The position numbers were made by a program, and so were the translations under genes. A DNA stretch of 64,000 nucleotides from assembly GCA_017592775.1 (NCBI GenBank), contig JAGFNJ010000022.1:1-64000 (forward strand), in the 5' to 3' direction. The notes beneath the pieces were generated by a model. It was not told where the DNA came from. It searched no databases and saw nothing but the letters and a program-made list of their open reading frames with translations. How positions within the stretch are numbered: position 1 is the stretch's first letter; every line of letters starts with the position of its first letter. Shown here piece by piece: positions 8,059-16,150 of this stretch. This DNA comes from Candidatus Accumulibacter conexus (GTDB lineage: Bacteria; Pseudomonadota; Gammaproteobacteria; Burkholderiales; Rhodocyclaceae).

Positions 8059-9558
8059 TTACTCCTTGGCAGGTTTCGCGGCACGCTGCAGCCAGCCGGC
8101 GAGCATGCCGTAAGACATGACGATGATCATCGGCAGCAGCGAGGCAAAGGCGATCAGCCCGAAGCCGTCGATCATCGGGTCGCGCCCCGGCGTGCGCTCG
8201 GCCAGCCCGACGCCGAGTGCGGTGACCAGCGGCACGGTCACCGTCGAGGTCGTCACGCCGCCGCAGTCGTAGGCGATCGGGATGATGAACTTGGGTGCGA
8301 AGCGCGTCATCAGCAGCACGAGGAGGTAGCCGGGAATCAGCCAGTAGGCAATGTTGGTGCCATCGACGATGCGCGCGCAGCCAATGACGATGCCGATACC
8401 GACGCCGATCGACACCAGGGTGCGCAACCAGAAGCCCTTCAACTGTCCGAGACTGACCTCGTCGGCCTTGATCGACAGCGCGATCAGCGCCGGTTCGGCC
8501 ATCGTCGTTGCAAAACCGATCAGGAAGCCGTAGAGGTAGAGCACCCACATCGCCACCCCGTCGCGCATCAGGCCGTTGGTCATCTCGTCGCCGAGCGGGA
8601 AGAGCCCGACCTGCAGACCCTCGTCGAACATGAACAGGCCGACCGCCACCAGCACCATGCCCACCGCCAGCCCCCGCGGATCGGCCAGCGGCCGGCGCAG
8701 GATGACGAAGCTCGAGAACAGGACGACGGCGATGATCGGCAGCAGGTTACGGACCATGATCAGGAAGTCGAGCAGCATCTCGAGCGCGGCGTACTGGTGC
8801 TGGTCGTCGCTCGGCAGCAGCAGCACCGCGCTGCCCGCCGCGGCGGGGACGAAGAAGACGATGCCGTAGAGCTGGATGATGATCATCGGCGCCAGCGCGC
8901 CGAAGGCGATCAGGCCGAAACCGTCGAGCATCGGGTTGCGACCGCGGATGCTGGTCGCCAGGCCGACGCCGAGAGCGGTCAGCAGCGGCGCGGTGACGGT
9001 CGAGGCGACGACCCCGCCGGAATCGAAAGCCAGACCGACCAGTTGCGGCGGCGAGAAGGCCGTCAACACGATGACCACCAGATAGCCGGGAATCAGGTAG
9101 TTGCCGATCGAGTGACCGAGGACGATGCGCCAGACGCCGACGACGACCGCCAGGCCGACGCCGAGCGCCGCCACCATGCGCAGCGTCAGCGCGCCCATGC
9201 TGCCGCCGGACACCGCCTCGGCCTTGTAGGCGACCGCCATCAGCGCCGGCTCGGCGGCGACCGAGGCGAAGCTGACGCAGAAGGCGAAGAACATCAGCCA
9301 GAGGAAGGATCCGCGCCGCGCAAAATCGAAGGCCATCGTCTCGCCGGCGGGAAAGATCGCCGCGTCCAGCCCTTTGACGAACAGCGCCAGGCCAAGCAGG
9401 ACGACGGCAAAACCACCGACCAGCGCCGCCGGGCTGTCGGGCATGCGCTGGATGAAGAAAACCTGGAAGATGAGGACGACGATCAGCGTCGGCGCGAGAT
9501 CGCGGGCTGCTTCGTGCAGCAGCTCGCGGATGACGCGGATGAGCGAGCCGAGACGCAT
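8059..9558 (-). CDS. Integral membrane protein with two DUF1538 repeats (putative transporter)
   Basis: 499 residues, almost entirely hydrophobic with about twelve to fourteen helices arranged as two homologous halves. Half 1 contains SVAAEPALMAVAYKAEAVSGG and FDSGGVVASTVTAPLLTALG; half 2 repeats these as TTMAEPALIALSIKADEVSL and YDCGGVTTSTVTVPLVTALG. The GG(V)xxSTVTxPL element in each half looks like a re-entrant substrate or ion site. DUF1538 is an uncharacterised family that I recall with linked P-II-like proteins, as here. It heads a four-gene operon (P-II-like, CBS pair, unknown). The sequence shows internal duplication and co-operonic ligand sensors; transport activity is inferred and the substrate is unknown. 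Confidence 0.85.
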   Translation of the reverse strand: MRLGSLIRVIRELLHEAARDLAPTLIVVLIFQVFFIQRMPDSPAALVGGFAVVLLGLALFVKGLDAAIFPAGETMAFDFARRGSFLWLMFFAFCVSFASVAAEPALMAVAYKAEAVSGGSMGALTLRMVAALGVGLAVVVGVWRIVLGHSIGNYLIPGYLVVIVLTAFSPPQLVGLAFDSGGVVASTVTAPLLTALGVGLATSIRGRNPMLDGFGLIAFGALAPMIIIQLYGIVFFVPAAAGSAVLLLPSDDQHQYAALEMLLDFLIMVRNLLPIIAVVLFSSFVILRRPLADPRGLAVGMVLVAVGLFMFDEGLQVGLFPLGDEMTNGLMRDGVAMWVLYLYGFLIGFATTMAEPALIALSIKADEVSLGQLKGFWLRTLVSIGVGIGIVIGCARIVDGTNIAYWLIPGYLLVLLMTRFAPKFIIPIAYDCGGVTTSTVTVPLVTALGVGLAERTPGRDPMIDGFGLIAFASLLPMIIVMSYGMLAGWLQRAAKPAKE

Positions 9559-9994
9559 CCTAGGCCGGCACGGCCGTCAGCGAGCGGCGGCGAACCAAGC
9601 AAGCGGCGAACCGGCGACGGTGAACATCGGCTGCAGGAAACGGGTCGGGATCAGTCGTCTTCACCATGGGCCGGAATCATGCCCGAGATCGCCGGCGGCG
9701 GCAAGACTTGCAGGTCAAATCACCCTGGCATGGCCGTGCGCCGCCGGCCCGAGTGGCCGAGGGCCACTGCAGCGCGTCGGCAGCGGTAATCGTGATTGAC
9801 GGCTGCGCCCAGGAAAGGCGATACTCATGTCCGCATCATCGACCGGGCCAGGGCGCCGGGGACCTGCGGCAACGAGCGCCACGCGGCGGCACGGCGCGAC
9901 GTGCCGCGGGCGGCCGCGCGCCCAGGTCCGGTCGCCACGCCGCCGATCCCACGCCCCGCACCCGGACCGGTTTTTCGCCGCAGGCAAGGCCCGC
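9559..9994. other. Intergenic region between divergent DUF1538 operon and trkH-like gene
   Basis: About 430 bases with no gene I can support. Both flanking genes point outward, so the promoters of the DUF1538 operon and of the TrkH gene should lie here. I see no clear sigma-70 consensus pair. A short direct repeat of AGCGGCGAACC occurs near 9587-9611. Confidence 0.45.
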
Positions 9995-11455
9995 ATGATC
10001 GACCGCTTCGCACCCGTAATCTACATTCTCGGCATCCTGATCGTTGGCTTCGGCGGGCTGATGCTGGTACCGCTCAGCCTCTCCTGGCTGACCGCCGACG
10101 GCGCGCACAGCGCCTACGACGAAGCCGTCCTGATCACCGTCGCCGTCGGCGCCGCGCTGACGTTCTCCGTGCGCCACCACAAGCGTGACATGCGCGTGCG
10201 CGAGAGCTTCCTGCTGGTGGCGCTGATCTGGTCGCTGCTGCCGGCCTTCGGCGCGCTGCCGCTCTACCTGCACATCGACGGGCTGTCGTGGACCGACGCC
10301 TATTTCGAGGCCGTTTCGGGACTGACGGCGACCGGGGCGACGGTGCTTTCGGGACTCGACCACCTGCCGCTGTCGATCAATTTCTGGCGCACCTTCATGC
10401 ACTGGGTCGGCGGTCTCGGCGTCGTCGTCCTGGCGGTGGCGATCCTGCCGCTGCTCGGCTTCGGCGGTCGCAGCATGCTCAAGGCGGAGACGCCGGGGCC
10501 GATGAAGGACAGCAAGATCACCCCGCGCCTGACCGAAACGGCCAAGGGCCTGTGGGTGGTGTATGTGATCCTGACGACGGCCTGCGGCATCAGCCTCCAC
10601 CACGCCGGAATGCCTGCCTGGGATGCGATGATGCACGCCTTCTCGGTCATGGGCCTGGGCGGCTTCTCGACCAAGGACGCCAGCCTCGGCCATTTCGACA
10701 GCCTCGAGATCGAGATCGTCGTCACGTTCTTCGCCCTGCTCGCCGGCATCAACTACAGCACGCACTTTCTCGCGCTGTCGAAGCGATCGCTGCGCGTCTA
10801 CCGCTTCGACGTCGAGGCGCACTACTTCCTCGGCTTCCTCGCGCTGAGCAGCCTCGCGCTGACCCTCTACCTGATGCCCGACGGAATCTACGACGATTTC
10901 CTGACGACCTTCCGCTACGTCGCCTTCCACTCGGTGTCGCTCGCCACCTCGCTCGGCTTCGCCACCACCGATTATGCGCAGTGGCCGCTGTTCGCGCAGT
11001 TGTGGATCCTCTTCCTCGGCAGTTTCGTCGCCTGCTCGGGTTCGGCCGGTGGCGGCATCAAGATGATGCGCGCGGTGATCCTCTACAAACAGGTGTTCCG
11101 CGAGCTGATGCGGGCGATGCACCCACACGGCCTGCAGAGCGTGCGCTTCGGGACGAGCATCGTTCCCGACCACGTGCTGCACTCGATCCTCGGCTTCCTC
11201 TTCATCTACGTCGTGTCGATCGTCTCGCTGACGCTGCTGATGGTCGCGACGCGGCTCGACGTGATCACCGCCTTTTCCGCCGTCGTCGCCTGCATCAACA
11301 ACACCGGCCCCGGCCTCAACCTCGTCGGACCGGCGACGACCTACGCCGTGCTCAGCGACTTCCAGACGTGGATCTGTACGTGGGCCATGCTGCTCGGCCG
11401 CCTCGAGATCTTCACGCTGCTGGTGCTGCTGATGCCCGCCTTCTGGCGGCGATAG
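9995..11455 (+). CDS. trkH: TrkH-family potassium uptake channel subunit
   Basis: 486-residue membrane protein of the TrkH/KtrB family, the K+-conducting subunit of Trk systems. The four pore-loop signatures of the family are visible in order: SGLTATGATVLSG (~112), MGLGGFSTKDAS (~218), TSLGFATTDY (~323) and INNTGPGLNLVG (~435). Each keeps the conserved filter glycine. ATG 9995 is preferred over earlier in-frame starts because those give an arginine-rich, unfolded extension and the hydrophobic first helix begins at VIYILGILIVGFGG. No trkA lies next to it, so the nucleotide-binding TrkA subunit must be encoded elsewhere. Its neighbours are all ion-handling membrane proteins. Confidence 0.92.
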   Translation: MIDRFAPVIYILGILIVGFGGLMLVPLSLSWLTADGAHSAYDEAVLITVAVGAALTFSVRHHKRDMRVRESFLLVALIWSLLPAFGALPLYLHIDGLSWTDAYFEAVSGLTATGATVLSGLDHLPLSINFWRTFMHWVGGLGVVVLAVAILPLLGFGGRSMLKAETPGPMKDSKITPRLTETAKGLWVVYVILTTACGISLHHAGMPAWDAMMHAFSVMGLGGFSTKDASLGHFDSLEIEIVVTFFALLAGINYSTHFLALSKRSLRVYRFDVEAHYFLGFLALSSLALTLYLMPDGIYDDFLTTFRYVAFHSVSLATSLGFATTDYAQWPLFAQLWILFLGSFVACSGSAGGGIKMMRAVILYKQVFRELMRAMHPHGLQSVRFGTSIVPDHVLHSILGFLFIYVVSIVSLTLLMVATRLDVITAFSAVVACINNTGPGLNLVGPATTYAVLSDFQTWICTWAMLLGRLEIFTLLVLLMPAFWRR

Positions 11456-11480
11456 CAGCACCAGCACGGCCCCCTGCCCC

Positions 11481-12728
11481 CTACCAGCGAATCTGCACTT
11501 CCTGGATCACCTGCGGCGTCGCCCGCTGGATGGTGAAGCGGATTCCTTCGACCTCGATCGTCGTTCCCGGCTTGGGGATTTCGCGCGCGAACTCAAGCAG
11601 GAAACCGGAAAGCGTATCGTGGCTGCCCTCGCCGGGCAGCTTCAGGCCGAGTTTCTCGACCAGCAGCAGCGGGTTGGCGCGGGCGCTGACGACGTAGTCG
11701 TGATGTCCGAGCTTGCGATACCATTCGGCCGGTTTCTCCTGACGGTCGTACTCGTCCTCGATGTCCTCGACCACTTCCTCGATGATGTCCTCGATCGTGA
11801 CGATGCCCTCGGCGCCGCCGAACTCGTCCATCACCACCGCCATCGCGTCGCCGTCCTTGCGCAACTCGACGAGCATCGACTCGGCGCTCTTGCTCGCCGG
11901 CACATAGCGGGTCGGGCCGATGAATCCCTCGATCGGCGTCGTGGCATCGACGCCGAGCAGGTCCATCGTGTTGAGCACGCCGATGACGCGGTCGATGCGG
12001 CCGTCGTACACCGGCAGGCGGACATGCGCACTGTCGACCGCCAGGCGCACCGCCTCGCCGACCGTGCACCGCCTGTCGATCGCCGTGACGTCGATCAGCG
12101 GCACCATCACCTTGTACACGGTGGTCTCGGAAAAGTTGAACATGCGCCGGATCATCGTCTTCTCGATCTGCTGGATGTCGCCCCCTTCCTGCGGCGGCAT
12201 CTGCACCATGCTCTGGATCTGTTCGCGCAGGGTGAAGGGGTTGTGTTCGTCGCGTGCGCCGGCGAGGCGCGAAAGGAACTTCGACAGCGTGACGAAGACG
12301 ACCAGGATCGGCGCGAACAGGATCGAGAAGAAGCGTAGGATGTAGATGACGTAGGGCGTGATCACGTCGGCGCGCTGCTGGAAGACGCTCTTCGGGACGA
12401 TCTCGCCGAAGACCCAGATCAGCGGCGCGACGAGGATGACCGCCAGCCAGCTGCCGGCATCGCCGAAAAGCTGGATCATCAGCGCGGTGGCGATCGTCGA
12501 GTTGGCGACGACGGCGATGTTGGTGCCGACGAGCGTCGTCGACAGCAGCCACTCGGGCCGCTTCTCGAGCATTTCGAGCGCCATCCGCGCGCCGCGCGAT
12601 CCCTTGGCCGCGTCGTGGCGCAGTTTCATGCGGTCGGCGCTGACGATGCCGAGTTCCGAGCCCGAGAAGAAGCCCTCGGCGATCAGGCAGACGACCATCA
12701 GCAGGACCGTGAGCAGGATATCAGGCAT
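11481..12728 (-). CDS. CNNM/CorC-type transporter, 'SEL' subtype (DUF21-CBS-CorC_HlyC)
   Basis: 415 residues. DUF21 membrane domain with three to four helices at ~1-185 (signature FFSGSELGIVSADRMKLRHD and GTNIAVVANS), CBS pair at ~200-320 and CorC_HlyC domain at ~335-412. The family (often named hemolysin-like) contains Mg2+/Co2+-export proteins of the CNNM/CorC/MpfA group, which bind ATP-Mg at the CBS pair; none of this shows haemolytic activity. It lies directly after the 12729-14075 paralogue (stop and start abut as TAAATG), forming a two-gene operon. It is closest by eye to the protein at 20472, and the two operons look like copies of one module. The metal is not deducible. Confidence 0.88.
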   Translation of the reverse strand: MPDILLTVLLMVVCLIAEGFFSGSELGIVSADRMKLRHDAAKGSRGARMALEMLEKRPEWLLSTTLVGTNIAVVANSTIATALMIQLFGDAGSWLAVILVAPLIWVFGEIVPKSVFQQRADVITPYVIYILRFFSILFAPILVVFVTLSKFLSRLAGARDEHNPFTLREQIQSMVQMPPQEGGDIQQIEKTMIRRMFNFSETTVYKVMVPLIDVTAIDRRCTVGEAVRLAVDSAHVRLPVYDGRIDRVIGVLNTMDLLGVDATTPIEGFIGPTRYVPASKSAESMLVELRKDGDAMAVVMDEFGGAEGIVTIEDIIEEVVEDIEDEYDRQEKPAEWYRKLGHHDYVVSARANPLLLVEKLGLKLPGEGSHDTLSGFLLEFAREIPKPGTTIEVEGIRFTIQRATPQVIQEVQIRW

Positions 12729-14075
12729 TTATGCGTCCCCCTTCTTCTCTTCGGTCGTTTCCTCGCTCGCCGCCGCCTCGCCGGCATCCGCGGCGGCTTC
12801 GGCCGGCGGCGGCAGCCGTTCGACGAGGACGCGCGTGATCCGGTTGTGCTCGAGCGCCTCGACGGTGAAGCGCAGCCCGTAGCGCTCGATCGCCGCACCG
12901 CTCGCCGGCAGTTCGCCAAAAGCCTGCAGCAACGCGCCGGCGAGGGTCTCGACTTCCTCGCTCTCGATGCGGACGCCGAACTCCTGGTTGAAGTCGTCGA
13001 GCGACATGCTGGTGTCGATCAGGCGGCGACCGTCGGCGAGGTCGCTCATCAGGTGCCGCGGCACGACCTCGCTGTCCGACGGACTGGCGATCTCGCCGAA
13101 AACGCATTCGAGCAGATCCTCCATCGTCACCAGGCCGGTGACGCCACCGTACTCGTCGACGATCAGCGCGAACGACAGCTTGCGCTGGCGGAAGGTGTGG
13201 AACAGCTCGACGGCCGGCTTCGATTCCGGGAAGAAACTCGGCTGCCGCAGCAGCTTGCGGATTCCCTGCGGATCGCGCTCCAGCCGGGCGAGATCGACGC
13301 CGAGCAGGTCGCGCGTGTAAAGGATGCCGAGGATGGTGTCGCGATGCCCCTTGAACACCGGATAGCGCGACTGCCGCGTCGCCCGGATCTGCGCCAGCAG
13401 TTCGCTCACCGGCAGGTCGGCCGAGAGGAACTGGATGTCCGAGCGCGGCCGCATGATGTCGCTCAGCGACTTGTTGCCGAAATCGAAGATCTTCTCGATG
13501 TACTGCGCTTCCTTGCTGTCGAGCGCGCCCTCGCCGACGGCGTCATGCACCAGCGTCCGGATCATGTCCTCGGTGACCAGGTTGCCCTGCGAGCGCTGCT
13601 TGCCGACGATCAGCGTGATGAAGAACTCGGCAACGTGGCGGATGACCTCGCGCAACGGCGTGATCAAGCGCGCGAACAGCGCGATCGGTCGACACTCGGC
13701 ATTGGCAAAGGCGACGTTGTTGCGGATCGCCAGCACCTTTGGTGTGATCTCGCCGAAGAGCAGCAGGATCGGCACCATCACCAGCAGGTTGATCATCTCG
13801 TTCTCGGCACCGAAGAGGTGGATGATCATCGCCGCCGAGATCACCGACGCCGACACATTGACGAACTCGTTGCCGATCAGGATGGTGACGATCAGCCGCC
13901 GCGGCTCGGCGCGCAGGCGCTCGATGAGTTCGATGCGCGGACTCTTCGCCGCGCGCATCTGGTCGAGCTGGAACTGGCTGAGCGAGAACAGCGAGGTTTC
14001 AGTGCTCGAGAAGAAACCCGAGAAACCGAGCAGGACGACAAAGACGATGAGTTCGATCCATAGGGCAGGATCCAT
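12729..14075 (-). CDS. CNNM/CorC-type transporter, 'GNE' subtype (DUF21-CBS-CorC_HlyC)
   Basis: 448 residues with DUF21 membrane domain (~1-190; FFSSTETSLFSLSQFQLDQM and GNEFVNVSASV), CBS pair (~205-335; DIMRPRSDIQFL, DEYGGVTGLVTMEDLLE) and CorC_HlyC domain (~350-425), ending in an alanine/glutamate-rich tail. It has the GNExVN motif shared with the proteins at 18895 and, more loosely, 14743. Predicted inner-membrane divalent-cation (Mg2+-type) transporter with a cytosolic nucleotide-binding regulatory part. It is the first gene of the minus-strand pair whose second gene starts without any gap, so the two products may act together or hetero-oligomerise. That is inference from the identical arrangement at 18895-21728. 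Confidence 0.88.
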   Translation of the reverse strand: MDPALWIELIVFVVLLGFSGFFSSTETSLFSLSQFQLDQMRAAKSPRIELIERLRAEPRRLIVTILIGNEFVNVSASVISAAMIIHLFGAENEMINLLVMVPILLLFGEITPKVLAIRNNVAFANAECRPIALFARLITPLREVIRHVAEFFITLIVGKQRSQGNLVTEDMIRTLVHDAVGEGALDSKEAQYIEKIFDFGNKSLSDIMRPRSDIQFLSADLPVSELLAQIRATRQSRYPVFKGHRDTILGILYTRDLLGVDLARLERDPQGIRKLLRQPSFFPESKPAVELFHTFRQRKLSFALIVDEYGGVTGLVTMEDLLECVFGEIASPSDSEVVPRHLMSDLADGRRLIDTSMSLDDFNQEFGVRIESEEVETLAGALLQAFGELPASGAAIERYGLRFTVEALEHNRITRVLVERLPPPAEAAADAGEAAASEETTEEKKGDA

Positions 14076-14742
14076 GGTTCACACCTTCCTCCAGAAAAGG
14101 GACATGGCACGACAGCCGCGGATGGCGGCGACAGGATTGCACGCGGGGCCGCGACAGCCGCGCTGCCGCGGCGGCCAAGCAGACGGCTCGTCGACGGCGA
14201 ACTTCCGGCGTTGACAGTCACGACAGGCTTGCAGGGAGGCTCGGAAGTGGCGAAAGCCCGAGCAATGATCGGATCTTCCTGCCCCGAAGCGGGTTTCCGG
14301 CAGCGGGACGGAGAGGGGACGCAAGTCGCCGGCAGCCGTGCTGCCGCGAGATGGGCGAGGTAAAATGGGGAATCAGCCCGTGAACGACATGGACGCGGAT
14401 TCTGCGCCAGCTTGATGCCAGAGTCAAGGGCGGCACGGCACCAGCTTTGCCCGCGCAGTCGCCGCAACCCCCCGGCGACGTCCCTGGCAAGCGGGCGCTG
14501 CGGCCTCGCCGATTCGCCGCCACCGCCGCCGCAGCCGCCCCTGCGCCCGCAGATCCGTTGCCGCTCTCATGACGAACGACTGGTCACGGCGCGCTGCCGG
14601 GTTGCGTGGATTCGTCGCCGGCTGCGCAAGCCGGTACGGCAGGTTGCCCAAGCGCACGATCTCGTGTAAATAACCGTTCTGTCATCCATCATGCTGCACG
14701 GGGCGGCCTTACCGGTCGTCCGCGTGCAAAAACCGCCGCCAG
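14076..14742. other. Long intergenic region between divergent CNNM genes
   Basis: About 670 bases separating two outward-facing CNNM/CorC genes. No open frame here has protein-like composition. It should contain the promoters of both directions; one plausible plus-strand promoter is listed separately at 14644-14672. A perfect TTGACA at 14211-14216 has no -10 element at the right distance. Its length is unusual for this dense window and could hide a small RNA, but I see no stable hairpin followed by a T-tract. Confidence 0.45.
14644..14672 (+). promoter_or_regulatory. Candidate sigma-70 promoter for the 14743 CNNM gene
   Basis: TTGCCC at 14644-14649, a 17-base spacer and TAAATA at 14667-14672 give four of six matches to each sigma-70 hexamer. 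Transcription would begin near 14679, leaving a leader of about 64 bases before the ATG at 14743. Confidence 0.35.
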
Positions 14743-16050
14743 ATGTTCGAAGCCTTCCTGCTGTTCATCCTGCTGCTGTTCTCGGCCTTCTTCTCCGGCT
14801 CCGAGACGGCGATCACCTCGCTCTCGCGGGCGCGGGTCGAGGCGCTGCTGGCCGAGCGCCGTTTCGGAGCACGCGCGCTGCATCGGATGAAGGGCAACCT
14901 CAATCGCACGCTGGTGATCATCCTGATCGGCAACAACCTGGTCAACACCGGCGCCGCCACCCTGGCCACCGTCGTCGCCACCGAGCATTTCGGGCACCTC
15001 GGCCCCGGTCTGGCGGTCGGCGTCATCACCCTGCTGCTTCTGATGTTCGGCGAGATCACGCCGAAGACCTTCGGCTCGCGCTACGCGATCGCCGTCGCCC
15101 TGCTCGCGGCCGGCCCGATCGAACTCCTCGGCCGCCTGCTGCTGCCGCTGGTGTGGGCGCTCGAGCGCTTCATCGACTGGATGCACGGCATGACCAGCCC
15201 GCCGAAGGATCCGACGGTGACCGAAAGCGAACTGATCGCGCTGGCCGAGCACGGCACCCAGGAAGGATCGATCGAGGCCGGCGAGCACCAGATGATCCGG
15301 CGCATCTTCGACTTCAGCACGCTGCGCGCCGGCGACATCATGGTCCACCGTCACCAGATCTTCTCGCTCGACGGGCAGCGGACGATCGGCGATGCGCTGG
15401 CCGAGATCGCCGGCCAGTCGCACTACCGGATTCCGCTCTTCGCCGGCAATCCGGAAGAAATCAGCCGCGTCGTGACGCTGCCCGAGATCCTCCGGGAAGT
15501 CGCGCGGGGCAACCTCGACAGGACGCTCGCCGAAACGGGCAGCGAACCGATCTTCGTGCCGCCGAACCAGCCGGTCGACCGGCTGCTCGACGTGCTGCGG
15601 GCGAACAAGGATCAGTTGATCGTCGTCGTCAACGAGTTCGGCGGTCTGCTCGGCATCTTCACGCTCGAGGACATCCTGGAGGAACTCGTCGGCGAGATCT
15701 ACGACGACCAGGAAGCACCGCCGGGCGAGCAGGTCCTGCTGATGCAGCCCGACGGCAGCGAACTGGTGGTCGACGGGACGACCGAACTGCGCATCATGGA
15801 AGCGCATTTCGAGCAGGACTTCGCCGGCAAACCCTACGACTCGGTGAACCTCTGGATCATCCGCAGCCTGGAACGGATTCCGAACCCCGGCGAGAGCTTC
15901 CAGATCGAGGGGCTGGAGGTGAAGATCGAGCGTGCTTCGCGGCGCCGCATCCACGAGGTGCGCATCAGGCGCCCGTCGGCGACGACCACCGCCGCTGCCG
16001 GCAGGGCAGCCGGCAGCGGCGAAGACGACGACAGTCCGTCGCCCGCGTAG
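14743..16050 (+). CDS. CNNM/CorC-type transporter, fifth paralogue (YfjD-like)
   Basis: 435 residues: DUF21 domain (~1-185; AFFSGSETAITSLSRARVEA and GNNLVNTGAAT), CBS pair (~200-320; DIMVHRHQIFSL, NEFGGLLGIFTLEDILEELV) and CorC_HlyC domain (~335-415), followed by a serine/alanine/acidic tail. The GNNLVNTG motif and overall shape resemble the YfjD subgroup of this family and differ from the four paired paralogues around it. Predicted inner-membrane divalent-cation exporter regulated by nucleotide at the CBS pair. It stands alone on the plus strand between the two CNNM modules and converges on the Na/Pi cotransporter gene, with a GC-rich hairpin between them. Confidence 0.88.
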   Translation: MFEAFLLFILLLFSAFFSGSETAITSLSRARVEALLAERRFGARALHRMKGNLNRTLVIILIGNNLVNTGAATLATVVATEHFGHLGPGLAVGVITLLLLMFGEITPKTFGSRYAIAVALLAAGPIELLGRLLLPLVWALERFIDWMHGMTSPPKDPTVTESELIALAEHGTQEGSIEAGEHQMIRRIFDFSTLRAGDIMVHRHQIFSLDGQRTIGDALAEIAGQSHYRIPLFAGNPEEISRVVTLPEILREVARGNLDRTLAETGSEPIFVPPNQPVDRLLDVLRANKDQLIVVVNEFGGLLGIFTLEDILEELVGEIYDDQEAPPGEQVLLMQPDGSELVVDGTTELRIMEAHFEQDFAGKPYDSVNLWIIRSLERIPNPGESFQIEGLEVKIERASRRRIHEVRIRRPSATTTAAAGRAAGSGEDDDSPSPA

Positions 16051-16107
16051 CGCGCCGGCGCAGCGCTCCACCACGCCGGCTGCCGGTTGGCCGTTTGCCG
16101 CCTGTTC

Positions 16108-16150
16108 GCGGCCGGCCGGCAGCGCGCCCCCGCTGTCGGCCGGCTGCCGC
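16108..16150. terminator. GC-rich inverted repeat between convergent genes
   Basis: Left arm 16108-16124 and right arm 16131-16150 form an imperfect GC stem (GCCGGCCGGC core against GGCCGGC) with a short C-rich loop. It lies directly between the stops of the plus-strand CNNM gene and the minus-strand Na/Pi cotransporter gene, the right place for a bidirectional terminator. There is no T-tract on either side. Confidence 0.4.

Noticed and set aside
9836-11467. 543-codon minus-strand frame opposite trkH
   Set aside because: Composition dominated by Arg, Glu, Gln and His, no motif; shadow of the TrkH frame.
14211-14216. Perfect TTGACA -35 hexamer
   Set aside because: The bases 16-18 downstream are GGGAGG-like, with no -10 element.
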